Part shown: in pieces, positions 42,990 through 53,300 of the stretch | Layout: each line of letters begins with the position of its first letter | Position numbering within the stretch: the first letter of the stretch is position 1 | Source of the DNA: Desulfamplus sp. | Lineage (GTDB): Bacteria; Desulfobacterota; Desulfobacteria; Desulfobacterales; Desulfobacteraceae | Direction of reading: 5' to 3' | DNA length: 64,000 bases | Assembly (NCBI GenBank): GCA_015232455.1 | Contig: JADFZQ010000014.1 | Span: 1 to 64,000, forward strand | Program-made: the position numbers and the translations under genes | Notes under the pieces: generated by a model | The model's database searches: none | Told to the model about the DNA's origin: nothing | Seen by the model: only the letters and a program-made list of their open reading frames with translations

Positions 42990-43781
42990 TTAATCGTTAA
43001 GAGTTCCTGTAAATAATGCTTTTCGTTTCTCAAGAAATGCTGATGTTCCTTCTGCCGCATCTTTACTTGCCATGCAAAGGGCAAAAGCATCGGCTTCAAA
43101 ACGGCAGCCTGTTTCAAGATCAACATCTTTTCCGCAACTTATTGCTTCTTTAGCAGCACGAATTGATACAGCACCTTTAGAAGCAATAGCTTTAGCAGTT
43201 TTCATAACCTCTTCCATAAGTGATTCAGGAGCAAAAACTTTATTAACAATTCCATACTCTTTTGCTTCTTGTGCAGGAATGGTTCTGCCTGTAAAGATAA
43301 GCTCTTTTGCCAAGTTAGTGCCGATAAGTCTTGAAAGTCTTTGAGTTCCGCCAAAGCCCGGAATTAATCCAAGTGTGATTTCTGGAAGACCAAATACAGC
43401 TTTTTCAGAGGCATAAATAAAATCACAAGCCAAAGCAACTTCCGTCCCACCGCCAAGAGCAAAACCATTTACTGCTGCAATCACTGGAATTGTAAGACTC
43501 TCTAACCTTGAAAAAAGTTTTTGCCCAACTGTTGCAAATTTTTTACCTAAGAGTGGATTCATCTTTGCAAGTTCCGAAATATCAGCCCCAGCAACAAAAG
43601 CCTTTTCACCACCGCCAGTTAAAATAAGAACTTTAATATCTGGATTTTTTTGAACTTCATCAAGCACCAAGCTAAACTCATCAAGAAGTGCTTTGTTTAA
43701 AGCGTTTAATGCTTTAGGTCTGTTAAAAGTCAATTTTGCAATACCATTGTCAACTTCAAAAATAAGATTTTCAAAAGCCAT
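42990..43781 (-). CDS. Enoyl-CoA hydratase (crotonase)
   Basis: The 263-residue crotonase-fold enzyme has the oxyanion-hole region KAFVAGADISELAKM and FALGGGTEVALACDF. Both catalytic Glu are present, one in GGGTEVAL and one in GLPEITLGLIPGFGGTQRL, so true hydratase activity is likely (3-hydroxybutyryl/enoyl-CoA). The C-terminal helix EGTSAFLEKRKALFTG is typical. It lies 68 bp upstream of paaK in the same direction. Confidence 0.92.
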   Translation of the reverse strand: MAFENLIFEVDNGIAKLTFNRPKALNALNKALLDEFSLVLDEVQKNPDIKVLILTGGGEKAFVAGADISELAKMNPLLGKKFATVGQKLFSRLESLTIPVIAAVNGFALGGGTEVALACDFIYASEKAVFGLPEITLGLIPGFGGTQRLSRLIGTNLAKELIFTGRTIPAQEAKEYGIVNKVFAPESLMEEVMKTAKAIASKGAVSIRAAKEAISCGKDVDLETGCRFEADAFALCMASKDAAEGTSAFLEKRKALFTGTLND

Positions 43782-43817
43782 TATTCTTCTCCTATTATAA
43801 TTTTTAACTATTTTTAA

Positions 43818-45824
43818 TCACAACCTCTGCGGATTTGTCTCTCTTATATATTTTGCAATACCATCTGTTATAGAATCACAAAGAGCGTTCTGATAAGCTG
43901 AATCGGTAAGTCTCCGACACTCTTCAGGATTACTCAAAAATGATGTTTCAATGAGTATTGAAGGCATACTTGCCCCAAGTAGAACGTAAAAAGGTGCTTG
44001 TTTAACACCAAGATTTCTAATTCTTGAATATTTTTTTGCCATGCCTCTGTAAAGATTGCTTTGAACAACAGAAGAGAGTCTGCTTGATTCATTTATTTTT
44101 GCATTTTTCATCAAGTCATTTAGAATAGACTCAAGATCGCTTATGTTTTTCCTTGACGTAGCGTTTTCCCTTGCTGCAACATTAATTGCCCTCTCATCAG
44201 TTGCAAGATTTAGGTAGTATGTCTCAATACCCACAAGAGAGCTATCATTTGAGGCATTGCAATGTAGAGAGATAAATAAATCTGCACTCTTTGTATTTGC
44301 AATTGCAGTTCTCTCTTCAAGTGTTAAATATGTGTCGCTTGATCGCGTCAATATAACATTACAGTTAAGTCGAGCTTTTATTTTATTTGCAAGTTTCTTG
44401 GATATTGAAAGGACTACATCTTTTTCATAAACCCCTTTAGTATATCCTGATGCACCTGGATCTCTTCCACCATGTCCCGGGTCAATTACAATGGTTCTAA
44501 CACCTAATGCAAGCTGTTTAGCAATTGATGATGCTTTTATTCTATCAACATTTGAACCCGGGGCAATCTGAACTACTCTTGTTGTTCCTTTAGTTGCTGT
44601 CTTAGAACTCTCTTCAGACTCTTTTTCTTCATTTTTTTTGGATTTAGAAACAATATTTATAGATTCTTTGGTGGATTCAATTGACCCTTTTTTATAAACA
44701 TTTTTTTCATTCCTTGATTGTTCTTCTAAACTTTTAGCAAGATTTTCCCTTAAGAGCTTTCTTGTAGCATTAGATAGAACCATAGTTGAAGCTTTTAGAG
44801 ATTTTTTAACTGGTAGGTGCGATGTTCCTTCAGAGTTAGTCTCTGAGGTAATTTCAGGTGGCTCTTCATAAGAAGATGTTTTTGATTTTGATGAAGATTT
44901 TGCATCTTCTTTTGCACCTTCTGACGAACTTGAACCTGATTTATTTGATGAATTTTCTGAATCTCCTACTGATAAGATTGACTGTGATTTAGTAGCTGTC
45001 TTTATAGATATTTTGGGAGATAACTCGCTTGGTGAAGAAGAAGGTGATGATGTATTTGAGTTTAAAGAGTCATCTGACGAGATGGCAGAAGTAGATGCAA
45101 TGCCATATATTTTTGTTGATTTCTTGGTTGAGCGTTTGATAGGTAGATTTGACACATCATTGGATACATCAGCATCTGCTTTATTTAGCAAAGAGTCTGT
45201 GTTTAACTTTTCAGAAGCAACTTTTGTAGTTTCTGTTTTAGAGTCATTCGATGATGTGGTTTCTGAACTATTTTTAAGCTCTTTTGTCTGATCTTTTGAA
45301 ATTTCACCTTTAGATATTGGATTTTCTTTGTTTTTTTCAGACTTATTACCCCATACATCAATAATAACCCTAAATGGATCTCTCATTGAGAAAACTTTAT
45401 AGCTATCAAATGATTTTATATCTACAACAACTCGAACAGTGTCATCTGTTCGCTGTCCAGCCCGTGCTTGCAATAGAAGATCATCATTTATGCGTGTATG
45501 AGCAGGAAGATTTTTACCAATCAAAGATTTCTTAATATCAAGATAGAGCCTTTTGGGCTGATTCATAGATGGATTTTCATCAAGAAGCTGATAAACATAT
45601 CGCCTCTCTTCAGAGACATTTATAACGACTCTTGTATAGTCAGGAGTTGTCCAATACCTAAGATCAGTTATGTAGGCACTCTCTGTATCTTCTGGAGTGG
45701 CTCCATAAGAGAGAGAAGATACAGAGAGACTAATCTCTATTATAAATATGTATATTGCTATCAAAGCTATATAACGAAATAGTAAAACAAAATCTGTTGA
45801 TATTGGTAGCTTGTTATTTGACAT
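43818..45824 (-). CDS. N-acetylmuramoyl-L-alanine amidase (AmiC-like) with AMIN domain
   Basis: This cell-wall amidase is exported by an N-terminal hydrophobic signal (residues ~12-40). An AMIN domain (~50-150, SAYITDLRYWTTPDYTRVVI) targets the envelope. A ~270-residue Ser/Lys-rich low-complexity linker follows, with two copies of an LP(I/V)K(R/K)S-type segment. The Amidase_3 domain (~440-668) has zinc ligands in VIDPGHGGRDPGASG, the following Glu (VYEKDVVL) and DLFISLHCNASND, and the catalytic Glu in SILIETSFLSNPEE. The linker makes it far longer than E. coli AmiC (417). It probably splits septal peptidoglycan. Confidence 0.9.
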   Translation of the reverse strand: MSNNKLPISTDFVLLFRYIALIAIYIFIIEISLSVSSLSYGATPEDTESAYITDLRYWTTPDYTRVVINVSEERRYVYQLLDENPSMNQPKRLYLDIKKSLIGKNLPAHTRINDDLLLQARAGQRTDDTVRVVVDIKSFDSYKVFSMRDPFRVIIDVWGNKSEKNKENPISKGEISKDQTKELKNSSETTSSNDSKTETTKVASEKLNTDSLLNKADADVSNDVSNLPIKRSTKKSTKIYGIASTSAISSDDSLNSNTSSPSSSPSELSPKISIKTATKSQSILSVGDSENSSNKSGSSSSEGAKEDAKSSSKSKTSSYEEPPEITSETNSEGTSHLPVKKSLKASTMVLSNATRKLLRENLAKSLEEQSRNEKNVYKKGSIESTKESINIVSKSKKNEEKESEESSKTATKGTTRVVQIAPGSNVDRIKASSIAKQLALGVRTIVIDPGHGGRDPGASGYTKGVYEKDVVLSISKKLANKIKARLNCNVILTRSSDTYLTLEERTAIANTKSADLFISLHCNASNDSSLVGIETYYLNLATDERAINVAARENATSRKNISDLESILNDLMKNAKINESSRLSSVVQSNLYRGMAKKYSRIRNLGVKQAPFYVLLGASMPSILIETSFLSNPEECRRLTDSAYQNALCDSITDGIAKYIRETNPQRL

Positions 45825-45854
45825 CTATTTAATGCACCATTTTTTTATATTACT

Positions 45855-46820
45855 TCAATAATAATTCCTAAGTTTTAACTCAATTGGATGGGGATTAAGA
45901 TATGTCTGATTGTTCAAATATTGATCATTATATTTTAAAACATAATGTTTAATAAGAGTAATAGGCACTATAAGAGGAACATATCCTAAACCATAATTTT
46001 CAAAACTTGTTAGTAATTCAGCCTTTTCAGTGGAATCAAGCTCTCTTTTGAAATATCCCATCATGTGCTGAAGAACATTTATGTTCTTTTTGTTGGTTGT
46101 CAATAGCCGTAATGCATCAAGGAGAAGAGTCTCATATCGATCCAGCAAAGTGTTGCGTTCAATTGATTTAGATTCAGCTACAAGTTTTCCCATCTGCCGA
46201 TATATCTTTTCACTATGAGAAAGAATAAGTAACTTATTTTTTGTATGAAAATCCACAAGAGAACCTATTGTTTTAGGTCCACTCATAAAATCTCTCCACC
46301 GCTTTAAGGTAAAGATATTTTCAATAAAATTTTCTCTAAGTTTTGGATCATGGAGTCTGCCTGAATCTTCAACAGGTACTCTTTGAAAGTGTTTTGTAAA
46401 TGCTTTAGCAAAAAGTCCAACTCCATCATTACTTTTAATTTGTCCATCTTCTCCATAAACCTTAATTTTATAGAGACCGCTGCTTGGCGATTTGTTTTTA
46501 AAGATAAAACCGCATAAATCCTCAGTTTCAAGAATTTTGAGTTTTTGTGTAATCCATTTTTCCATCATCGGTGTTTTATCAATGCAGCTTTTTGTAGTCA
46601 TTAGTTTAGGATTGCCAACATCTCCAACTAAACGCATTGATTCGCGAGGAATAGACATACCACATTCAACCTCTGGGCATACAGGCACATATTCAAAGAA
46701 TTGTCCAAGAGTTTCAGTCAAAAAAAGGTCGTGGCTGTGTCCACCGTCATAGCGAACACTCTTACCTAAAAGACATTGGCTAATTCCAACTTTAATACGA
46801 TCAACTGTTTTTTGTATCAT
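45855..46820 (-). CDS. DUF523 and DUF1722 domain protein
   Basis: The 321-residue protein has DUF523 (residues ~8-150; VGISQCLLGKSVRYDGGHS, PVCPEVECGMSIPRESM, SPSSGLYKIKVYGEDG), a Cys-rich domain whose small relative TudS is a thiouracil desulphidase with an iron-sulphur cluster. DUF1722 (YbgA) follows (~195-310; LLILSHSEKIYRQMGKLVAE, LQHMMGYFKRELDSTEK). The conserved Cys of the first domain are present. The joint architecture is common in proteobacteria; its physiological substrate is not known. It follows the GC-rich repeat downstream of mutS. Confidence 0.87.
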   Translation of the reverse strand: MIQKTVDRIKVGISQCLLGKSVRYDGGHSHDLFLTETLGQFFEYVPVCPEVECGMSIPRESMRLVGDVGNPKLMTTKSCIDKTPMMEKWITQKLKILETEDLCGFIFKNKSPSSGLYKIKVYGEDGQIKSNDGVGLFAKAFTKHFQRVPVEDSGRLHDPKLRENFIENIFTLKRWRDFMSGPKTIGSLVDFHTKNKLLILSHSEKIYRQMGKLVAESKSIERNTLLDRYETLLLDALRLLTTNKKNINVLQHMMGYFKRELDSTEKAELLTSFENYGLGYVPLIVPITLIKHYVLKYNDQYLNNQTYLNPHPIELKLRNYY

Positions 46821-46860
46821 GGGTCTTATCCTGACTTTTTTGATGAACTTACCTCTATTA

Positions 46861-46938
46861 GCCCCACACCGTTCCCCTCCCCAATGGAGAGGGGGATAAT
46901 AATTACTCCCTCCCCTTGGGGAGGGCGGGGAGGGGCAA
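46861..46938. repeat. GC-rich palindromic element between mutS and the DUF523 gene
   Basis: This is the opposite-orientation copy of the element inside ade. Read on the minus strand it is GCCCCTCCCCGCCCTCCCC, AAGGGGAGGG, a short AT core, CCCCCTCTCCATTGGGGAGG and TGTGGGGC. Nearly every segment aligns with 16797-16885. It forms two nested hairpins (CCTCCCC/GGGGAGG). Confidence 0.85.
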
Positions 46939-46964
46939 AATAATCATTTACAAATTTTCAACAT

Positions 46965-49577
46965 TTAAAAGAAATTCTCATCTGAAAATATATTTAGCTC
47001 TTCTGATACAGTTTCATTTTTTTGTTTTGTTTTACGTTTTATCTTTCTATGTTCAAGAGTATTAAATTTCGGTTCAAGCAGCTCAAAAGGCTTATGGTTA
47101 CTAACATCTATATTCTCTTGTTCGCCCCTTTTTTCAATCTCGTTCAAAATATCTTTTGCTCTCATTACCACCTTTTCTGGAACACCTGCAAGACGTGCAA
47201 CTTGAATCCCATAACTTTTATTTGTGCCACCTTCAACAAGTCTTCTTAAAAAGATTATATTGTCATTAAACTCTTTGACAGCAATATTAAAATTTTTAAC
47301 TCTTGGCTTTATCTTCTCAAGAGCGATAAGCTCATGGTAATGGGTTGCAAAAAGAGTTTTGACTCCTATACCGTTAAGATCATGAAGATACTCGGCAACT
47401 GCCCATGCAATGCTTAAACCATCAAATGTGCTTGTCCCTCTTCCTATTTCATCTAAAATCACCAAACTGTTTTCGGTCGCATTATTTAAGATATTTGCAG
47501 TCTCTTCCATCTCAACCATAAATGTGCTTTGTCCTTGAGAGAGATTGTCAAGTGCCCCAACTCTTGTAAAGATTCTGTCAGTAATGGCAATAGATGCCTC
47601 TGATGCTGGAACAAACGAGCCAGTATGAGCCATTAAAACTAAAAGAGCAACTTGACGCAAAACAGTTGATTTGCCAGCCATATTAGGACCTGTGATGATT
47701 AAAAGCTGGTTAGTCTCATTATTTAAGATTACGCTGTTTGGCACATATCGCTCTCCGTCAATCATCTTTTCAACAACTGGGTGGCGTCCATCAATAATTG
47801 AGATAGTTTGTTCACTGTTAATTTTAGGTCTTGTGTAGTTACTTAAATCTGCATTCTCAGCAAAACAAAGCAATACATCTACAGTTGCTAAGAAGCGAGC
47901 CATTTTCAATATTGACGATGTCTTTGCCACAATCTGCTCTCTTATTTCAGAAAATATTTCATATTCAAGAGCTGCTCTTCTATCTTCAGCATTTAAAACC
48001 TTAGACTCAACTTGTTTTAACTCTTCTGTGATAAATCTTTCAGCATTTACAAGTGTTTGCTTTCTTATGTAATGAGCTGGTACTGATGATGCTTGCCCCT
48101 TTGAGACCTCTATAAAATAACCAAAAACCTTGTTAAATTTTATCTTAAGAGAACTTAAACCAGTTTTCTCTTTTTCCTTTAACCCCTCTTTTACTATCCA
48201 CGCTTTTCCGTTTTCTGAAAGTTCAATGAGTTCATCAAGTTTGCCATTAAATCCTGTTTTTATCATCTGCCCTTCATTTAGAACCATTGGGGCATCTTCA
48301 CGAATAGCAGATTCAATAAGATTTGCAATCTCCATAAGTTCTAAAGCAACTACTTCACCATGCTTTAAATCTTTTAACAGAGATGAATGGAACTGATTGA
48401 GATTATTTAGAATTTCAGGTAACTTTAAGAGAGAGTTTTTAAGAGAGAGCAAATCTCGTGCATTACCCTGACCCATTGAGATTTTACTTCCAAGACGCTC
48501 AAGATCATAAACAGACTTTAGATTTATTCGCAATGCTGTTCTAAGTTGTTTTTCCTTAAAAGCCTCTTGAACTGCATCAAGCCTTAGTTCGATCTCAGCT
48601 TTATCTTTTAACGGATAACGAAGCCAATTCTTAAGAAGCCTTGCACCCATAGCTGTAACGGTTTTATCAAGAACACTTATCAAAGAGCCTCTTTTATCAG
48701 AAGTTTCAATATTTTTAAGAAGCTCAAGGTTTTTGCACGATCGATCATCAATGACGAGAAAGCTGTTTAAGTAGTATGATTGGATAGATGTGATATGTTT
48801 GGTATCTTGGAGTTGAGTCTCTTGAATATATGAGATAATTGCTCCAGCAGCAGAGATTCCAGCATTAAGTTCTTCGCAGCCAAATCCTTTAAGACTTCGA
48901 GTTTTAAATTTATCCATAAGCCTATCTTTGGCATCAGGAAACTTAAAGTTGTTTTTTTCAAGATATGTAATGCTTTTGTGAGAAAAGCGTTTGCGAATAT
49001 AGTTGTAAGTTGGGTCACTCTTGAAATTAATGGGAAGCAAAATTTCGCTTGGATCAACTCGTAAAACTTCATCTAAAAGATCATCAGGAATTTTTCCATT
49101 ATTTGTCTTAGTTTGGGTTGTCTTAAAAGTGCCAGTTGAAATATCAAGCCACGCTAATCCTGCATCGTTTTCAAATAGAGAGAGTGCAAGAAGGTAGTTG
49201 TTGGAATTTCTATCAAGCAGATTCTCATTTAAAATCATACCCGGGGTTATAACACGAACAACTTCACGGCGAACTAAACCTTTTGCATCTTCTGCATCTT
49301 CAACCTGTTCACAAACTGCAACTTTGCAGCCATTTTCAATAAGTTTTGAGATATAGGCATCAGCAGCACGATAAGGTACGCCGCAAAGAGGGATTGCATC
49401 ATCTTGCTGTTTATTTCTGGAAGTTAGTGTAATTTCTAAGATTGCAGATGCTTTTATTGCATCATCATGGAACATCTCGTAGAAATCACCCATTCTGTAG
49501 AATAGAATAGAATCAGGGTATTTTTTTTTGATGGAAAAGTATTGCTCCATCATGGGGGTATGTTTTTGAATGGTCAT
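46965..49577 (-). CDS. mutS: DNA mismatch repair protein MutS
   Basis: This mismatch sensor of methyl-independent or MutL-dependent repair has 870 residues. The mismatch-binding N-terminal domain has the Phe-x-Glu motif in RMGDFYEMF (residues ~27-35). A connector and lever/clamp follow. The ATPase has Walker A TGPNMAGKST, LSQGQSTFMVEM and Walker B LVILDEIGRGTSTFDG, plus HYHELIAL. The C-terminal helix region is full length. The gene is flanked on both sides by CCCCT/AGGGG-type repeats. Confidence 0.97.
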   Translation of the reverse strand: MTIQKHTPMMEQYFSIKKKYPDSILFYRMGDFYEMFHDDAIKASAILEITLTSRNKQQDDAIPLCGVPYRAADAYISKLIENGCKVAVCEQVEDAEDAKGLVRREVVRVITPGMILNENLLDRNSNNYLLALSLFENDAGLAWLDISTGTFKTTQTKTNNGKIPDDLLDEVLRVDPSEILLPINFKSDPTYNYIRKRFSHKSITYLEKNNFKFPDAKDRLMDKFKTRSLKGFGCEELNAGISAAGAIISYIQETQLQDTKHITSIQSYYLNSFLVIDDRSCKNLELLKNIETSDKRGSLISVLDKTVTAMGARLLKNWLRYPLKDKAEIELRLDAVQEAFKEKQLRTALRINLKSVYDLERLGSKISMGQGNARDLLSLKNSLLKLPEILNNLNQFHSSLLKDLKHGEVVALELMEIANLIESAIREDAPMVLNEGQMIKTGFNGKLDELIELSENGKAWIVKEGLKEKEKTGLSSLKIKFNKVFGYFIEVSKGQASSVPAHYIRKQTLVNAERFITEELKQVESKVLNAEDRRAALEYEIFSEIREQIVAKTSSILKMARFLATVDVLLCFAENADLSNYTRPKINSEQTISIIDGRHPVVEKMIDGERYVPNSVILNNETNQLLIITGPNMAGKSTVLRQVALLVLMAHTGSFVPASEASIAITDRIFTRVGALDNLSQGQSTFMVEMEETANILNNATENSLVILDEIGRGTSTFDGLSIAWAVAEYLHDLNGIGVKTLFATHYHELIALEKIKPRVKNFNIAVKEFNDNIIFLRRLVEGGTNKSYGIQVARLAGVPEKVVMRAKDILNEIEKRGEQENIDVSNHKPFELLEPKFNTLEHRKIKRKTKQKNETVSEELNIFSDENFF

Positions 49578-49587
49578 CTTTTTAAAT

Positions 49588-49627
49588 CGCCCCCTCTATT
49601 TTTAAGAAGGGGTTGTGGAGGTGAGAG
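49588..49627. repeat. Diverged CCCCTC/GGGG repeat before mutS
   Basis: GCCCCCTCTATTTTTAAGAA followed by GGGGTTGTGGAGGTGAG resembles a decayed half of the GC-rich element family, in the 61-bp gap between the LapA-like gene and mutS. It is short and degenerate, so assignment is tentative. Confidence 0.4.
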
Positions 49628-49638
49628 GTTTGAAAGAG

Positions 49639-50094
49639 TTATGCTTTATTTAGATTTACTGATTGTTGAACCTCTTCTTGGTTATAGTTTGTATCTTGAT
49701 TCTCTACTAAAGTTGACTCCCTTTCAGGCAGCAAGCTGTCGTTATTTATTGCACTACCCTCAATGGAGTTGTTTTGCTTAAATGTTTCAAGTTCAGCTTT
49801 GAGAGACTCAATAGTGTCAGTCTGTGAAAGAATAGTTTTGTTAAGCTGTTTGATATTTTTCATTGATCTAAATTTTGAGACCAAACCAACATAACCAGCA
49901 ATTAAGACTCCTATAATCAAGCAGCCACCCAAATAGGCAACATTCTCAATAGCAGGGGCTGTCCATTGGAATTTTTCAGGAACAAGAACTAAAGATAGAG
50001 CTTGTTTTGCAAAGAAATATGCTCTGTTTTGATAAATAACAAGTGCTACAAAGATGATGACAAGTAGTCCTAAGGTAAGTTTAAACTTTTTCAT
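49639..50094 (-). CDS. LapA/DUF1049-like membrane protein with coiled coil
   Basis: The 151-residue protein has two hydrophobic segments (LTLGLLVIIFVALVIYQNR and VAYLGGCLIIGVLIAGYVGL) separated by ~30 residues, then a basic turn and a coiled coil (IKQLNKTILSQTDTIESLKA). The tail is Asn/Gln-rich and acidic. This is the LapA (YciS-like) arrangement found in lipopolysaccharide assembly scaffolds. It lies between the PUFA-synthase-like gene and mutS. The function is inferred from topology only. Confidence 0.7.
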   Translation of the reverse strand: MKKFKLTLGLLVIIFVALVIYQNRAYFFAKQALSLVLVPEKFQWTAPAIENVAYLGGCLIIGVLIAGYVGLVSKFRSMKNIKQLNKTILSQTDTIESLKAELETFKQNNSIEGSAINNDSLLPERESTLVENQDTNYNQEEVQQSVNLNKA

Positions 50095-50318
50095 AATGGA
50101 CCTCCAATTGGCTTTTATTGTGTAAATTTAATGTCAAATCAATGACTTTAACTAAAAATGTTACTGAATAATAGAACAATAATATATTTTTTTCAATCCT
50201 TAGTTTTTTCATTAAGTATATTTTAAAAGTTAAGATTTTATCAGTTGTCAAATCAACGGGAAGTCCTCCTTTTCTCTTTGATTCTATATATTTACTCGCT
50301 TTATTTTTTTAAAAAAGC

Positions 50319-53300
50319 TTATCTTTTATTCCAAAATAACTCTATCTCTCTCTTAGGTAAACCAACAATTCTCATTCCCATGTTTTTATAAAGAACAATT
50401 CTGTGGTCATCAGAAAACATGTGGGTATCTGCAATAATATATGGCTCATAAACTTCTTCTATGGTTTCAATAAAATGTTCTTTATTCCCATAGAGTAGCT
50501 GATTCGCAATTAGCAAGCCAGTTTTATCATCTGAGACACTTTTATACCCAATCTCTTTAATCTCAATCTCATATCTTGCTTTTTTAGTCTCTGTTGTTAC
50601 TGGACCTCTGCATTTTAAATCGCTTTCAACGCCCTGAATAATATCATAAAACGGCTCATCTTTTGTAGTTATCCAGCCAATTCTTTGGGTAAAGATGCGT
50701 AAAGCATGGGCACAACACTCATACATCAAAGTTCCGGGCATAACCATATCATCAACAAAGTGGCAGGTTAAAAACCAATCGTCAGGGTGAATATCAGCCT
50801 CTGCACTTATAAAACCCAATCCAAATCTTCCGCCATTTGGGTCTAATTCAAGAACTCTGTCAATTAGGTGCATTCTGCCTTTATTATTGGTTAGCTTCTC
50901 TTCTATGCACTCTTCTGAAATGTTATTTTCAGAGACCCTAATGCCCGGAAGTCTTAAGTTTTTACCAAGTAAAATTTTCTCAAACTGCTTTCCAAAACAT
51001 GCCTCAAGGTTTCCAACTCTAAGATGTTCAACTTGCTCGTCTGTATAACTTTCTCTGTAAACAGGAATTACGGGTGAAAACTTAATCACCTCTTTTTGTG
51101 GTATACAGCTCTTTATATTATCCTTTGTAATAGGCTCAAGCTCCTCTTTTTTTAGGATAATTCCACCTGAGTTCTTAACCTCATCAAGTGTAAAAAAGCC
51201 AGCACAACCATCACGCATAGAGATTAAAAGTTCAGGTTTTATCTTTGTGTTATTCCTAATATTAATAAATCCCTGATAGTGAAAGAAAAAAAGGTATATG
51301 TCGCCTTGCTTTAAAAACCTCTCAATCTCGATATGATATTCTATAGTTTCATTTTGTTCTGGTAAGGTTCTGTGAAAGGTTACTTTAGCATCAAGAAGGC
51401 GGTATCTGCGTCTGCCTTTAACAGCATGGTCAATTCCAAGCCATGAGCATAGAAAAAGATCAGCTTGCCCAGCTTCAATTGAGATTGAAACAGGAGCTTT
51501 ACCACCATCTAAATACCATACATCAGGCTTGACATCATGTTGAGTTATAATTTTACCAGAATTTAAAGATAACATCTGACCTTGAATATCCATGATGCGA
51601 TCCACCAGCATAAGCGGCTCATCAGGCAGACGGACTCTGACGGGATAGGTATCAATAATTTTAAAGGAGTCTCCCAAAACATTAGAAGCTAAACCAGTTG
51701 CAAACTCCATGCACATATTCCGGTCAAAAAGAGGAGATGGCTCTTTTGGTTCTAAAGGTAGTGTTTGTGGCCGGGATAGGTGAAGCAATTGAGAAGCAGT
51801 TTCAGATGAGTGAATCAATTGGTAATCAAATTCTGGTGAATTCGATTGAGAAGTAAGTTCTGGTGAACTCAATTGAGAAACAATTTCTGGCGATTCAATC
51901 AACTGAGAAGCAATTTGAGTTAAACATGAAAATTGCCTTTCCAATGCCAGCATATTTTTTTGTGAAAATTCTAAAAATTTGACATGGGCATCTGCGGTTA
52001 TTTTTCCAGATTTAAAAATTTCTGGAGCAGGGTTTTTATTAATATTATATTGTAGAGACTCAATGCCGTGCGTCTCTACTTGTTCGTTAATCTCTACTTG
52101 TTCGTTAATCTCTACCTGTTCGTTAATCTCTACCTGTTCGTTAATCTCTACCTGTTCGTTAATCTCTACCTGTTCGTTGGTTAATATGGCATTTAGGTTA
52201 GAATCTAACAATCCAGCATCTTCAATTAAGGCGGAACTACTAAAAAGAGTATCAAGAGCCTTGTAAAGAGTTATCTCCTCATCTTCATCTTTTGAGCTTG
52301 CAGATAGCGAGACCGCAAGATGTGGCTTGTTTGCAAGTATTTTACTTACAGCTCGAGTGCATGAAGAACCCGGACCCATCTCAATAAAGATTCTGACACC
52401 ATCATTCCATGCGTTTTCAATAAGCTCTGTGTAGTCAAATCCATAAAGAGCCTGATTTAGTATAGATTGTGCGGTTGCCTCTGTTGAAGGAGTATATTTT
52501 TTGCCAGAATAACAGCTATAAAAATCAATATTTTCAGGCGGGTTACACTCAAATTTGTGCAAATTTAGGTACTCTTCTTCACACTCTTTTGCAATAGGGC
52601 AATGGACAGTAACAACGCCATCAAGATACATTGCTCCACAGCCTGTCTCTTTAATAAAATTTTCAAGCTGCTCGGCACTGCCGCCAATTACACACTCATC
52701 ATAAGTATTGACAATAAGCAGATAGAGTTTGTCATATCTACCTGATTTACTTTCAGATTGAGCAGATTTAATTATACTTTTAACAAAATCTTTGCTTCTA
52801 TTTATAGCCGCAACCCGCCATTGAGGAGTGTCACTATCTTTTAACCCCCACGCTTTTTTAGCCGCAATGTAATCTCCTGAAAGTTTTTTAGTAAAAAGAT
52901 CAGATTTCTCCATTCTTTTTAGCATATCCTCAGGATCACTCCATACTCCTAAGGAGAATAATCCAGCAGTCTCACCAAGACTATGACCAATGCAAACATC
53001 AGGTTTTAGTCCAAATTTTTCAGCAATACGTGTCATAAAAACGCCAAAAGAGACCTGACCAAATATCATATTGTGAGCATGGCTGTTGATAAGATTTAAC
53101 GCATCTTGTTCCCAACCATCTTCATAAGATAAACGTTTAGGATAATATAAATCTGGCAATATTCGTCTATTTAAAGATGCACCAGACTCTTCCATCTGCC
53201 GCAAAATATCTGGAAACATAATTCCAAGTTTTCGTCCCATTCCAATAAAATGGTTGCCTGAACCAGGATATAAAAAGGCGATTTTTCCAGCTTTAGCAAT

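Noticed and set aside
45013-45291. Plus-strand 92-codon frame
   Set aside because: Lies wholly inside the Ser/Lys-rich linker of the amidase gene; open only because of biased composition.
52071-52178. CRISPR-like repeat array
   Set aside because: The 18-bp units are contiguous without spacers and lie in frame inside a gene; they are a minisatellite.
51979-52266. Plus-strand frame with repeated CSLIST
   Set aside because: It is the opposite-strand shadow of the NEQVEI tandem array in the PfaC-like gene, without a ribosome site.
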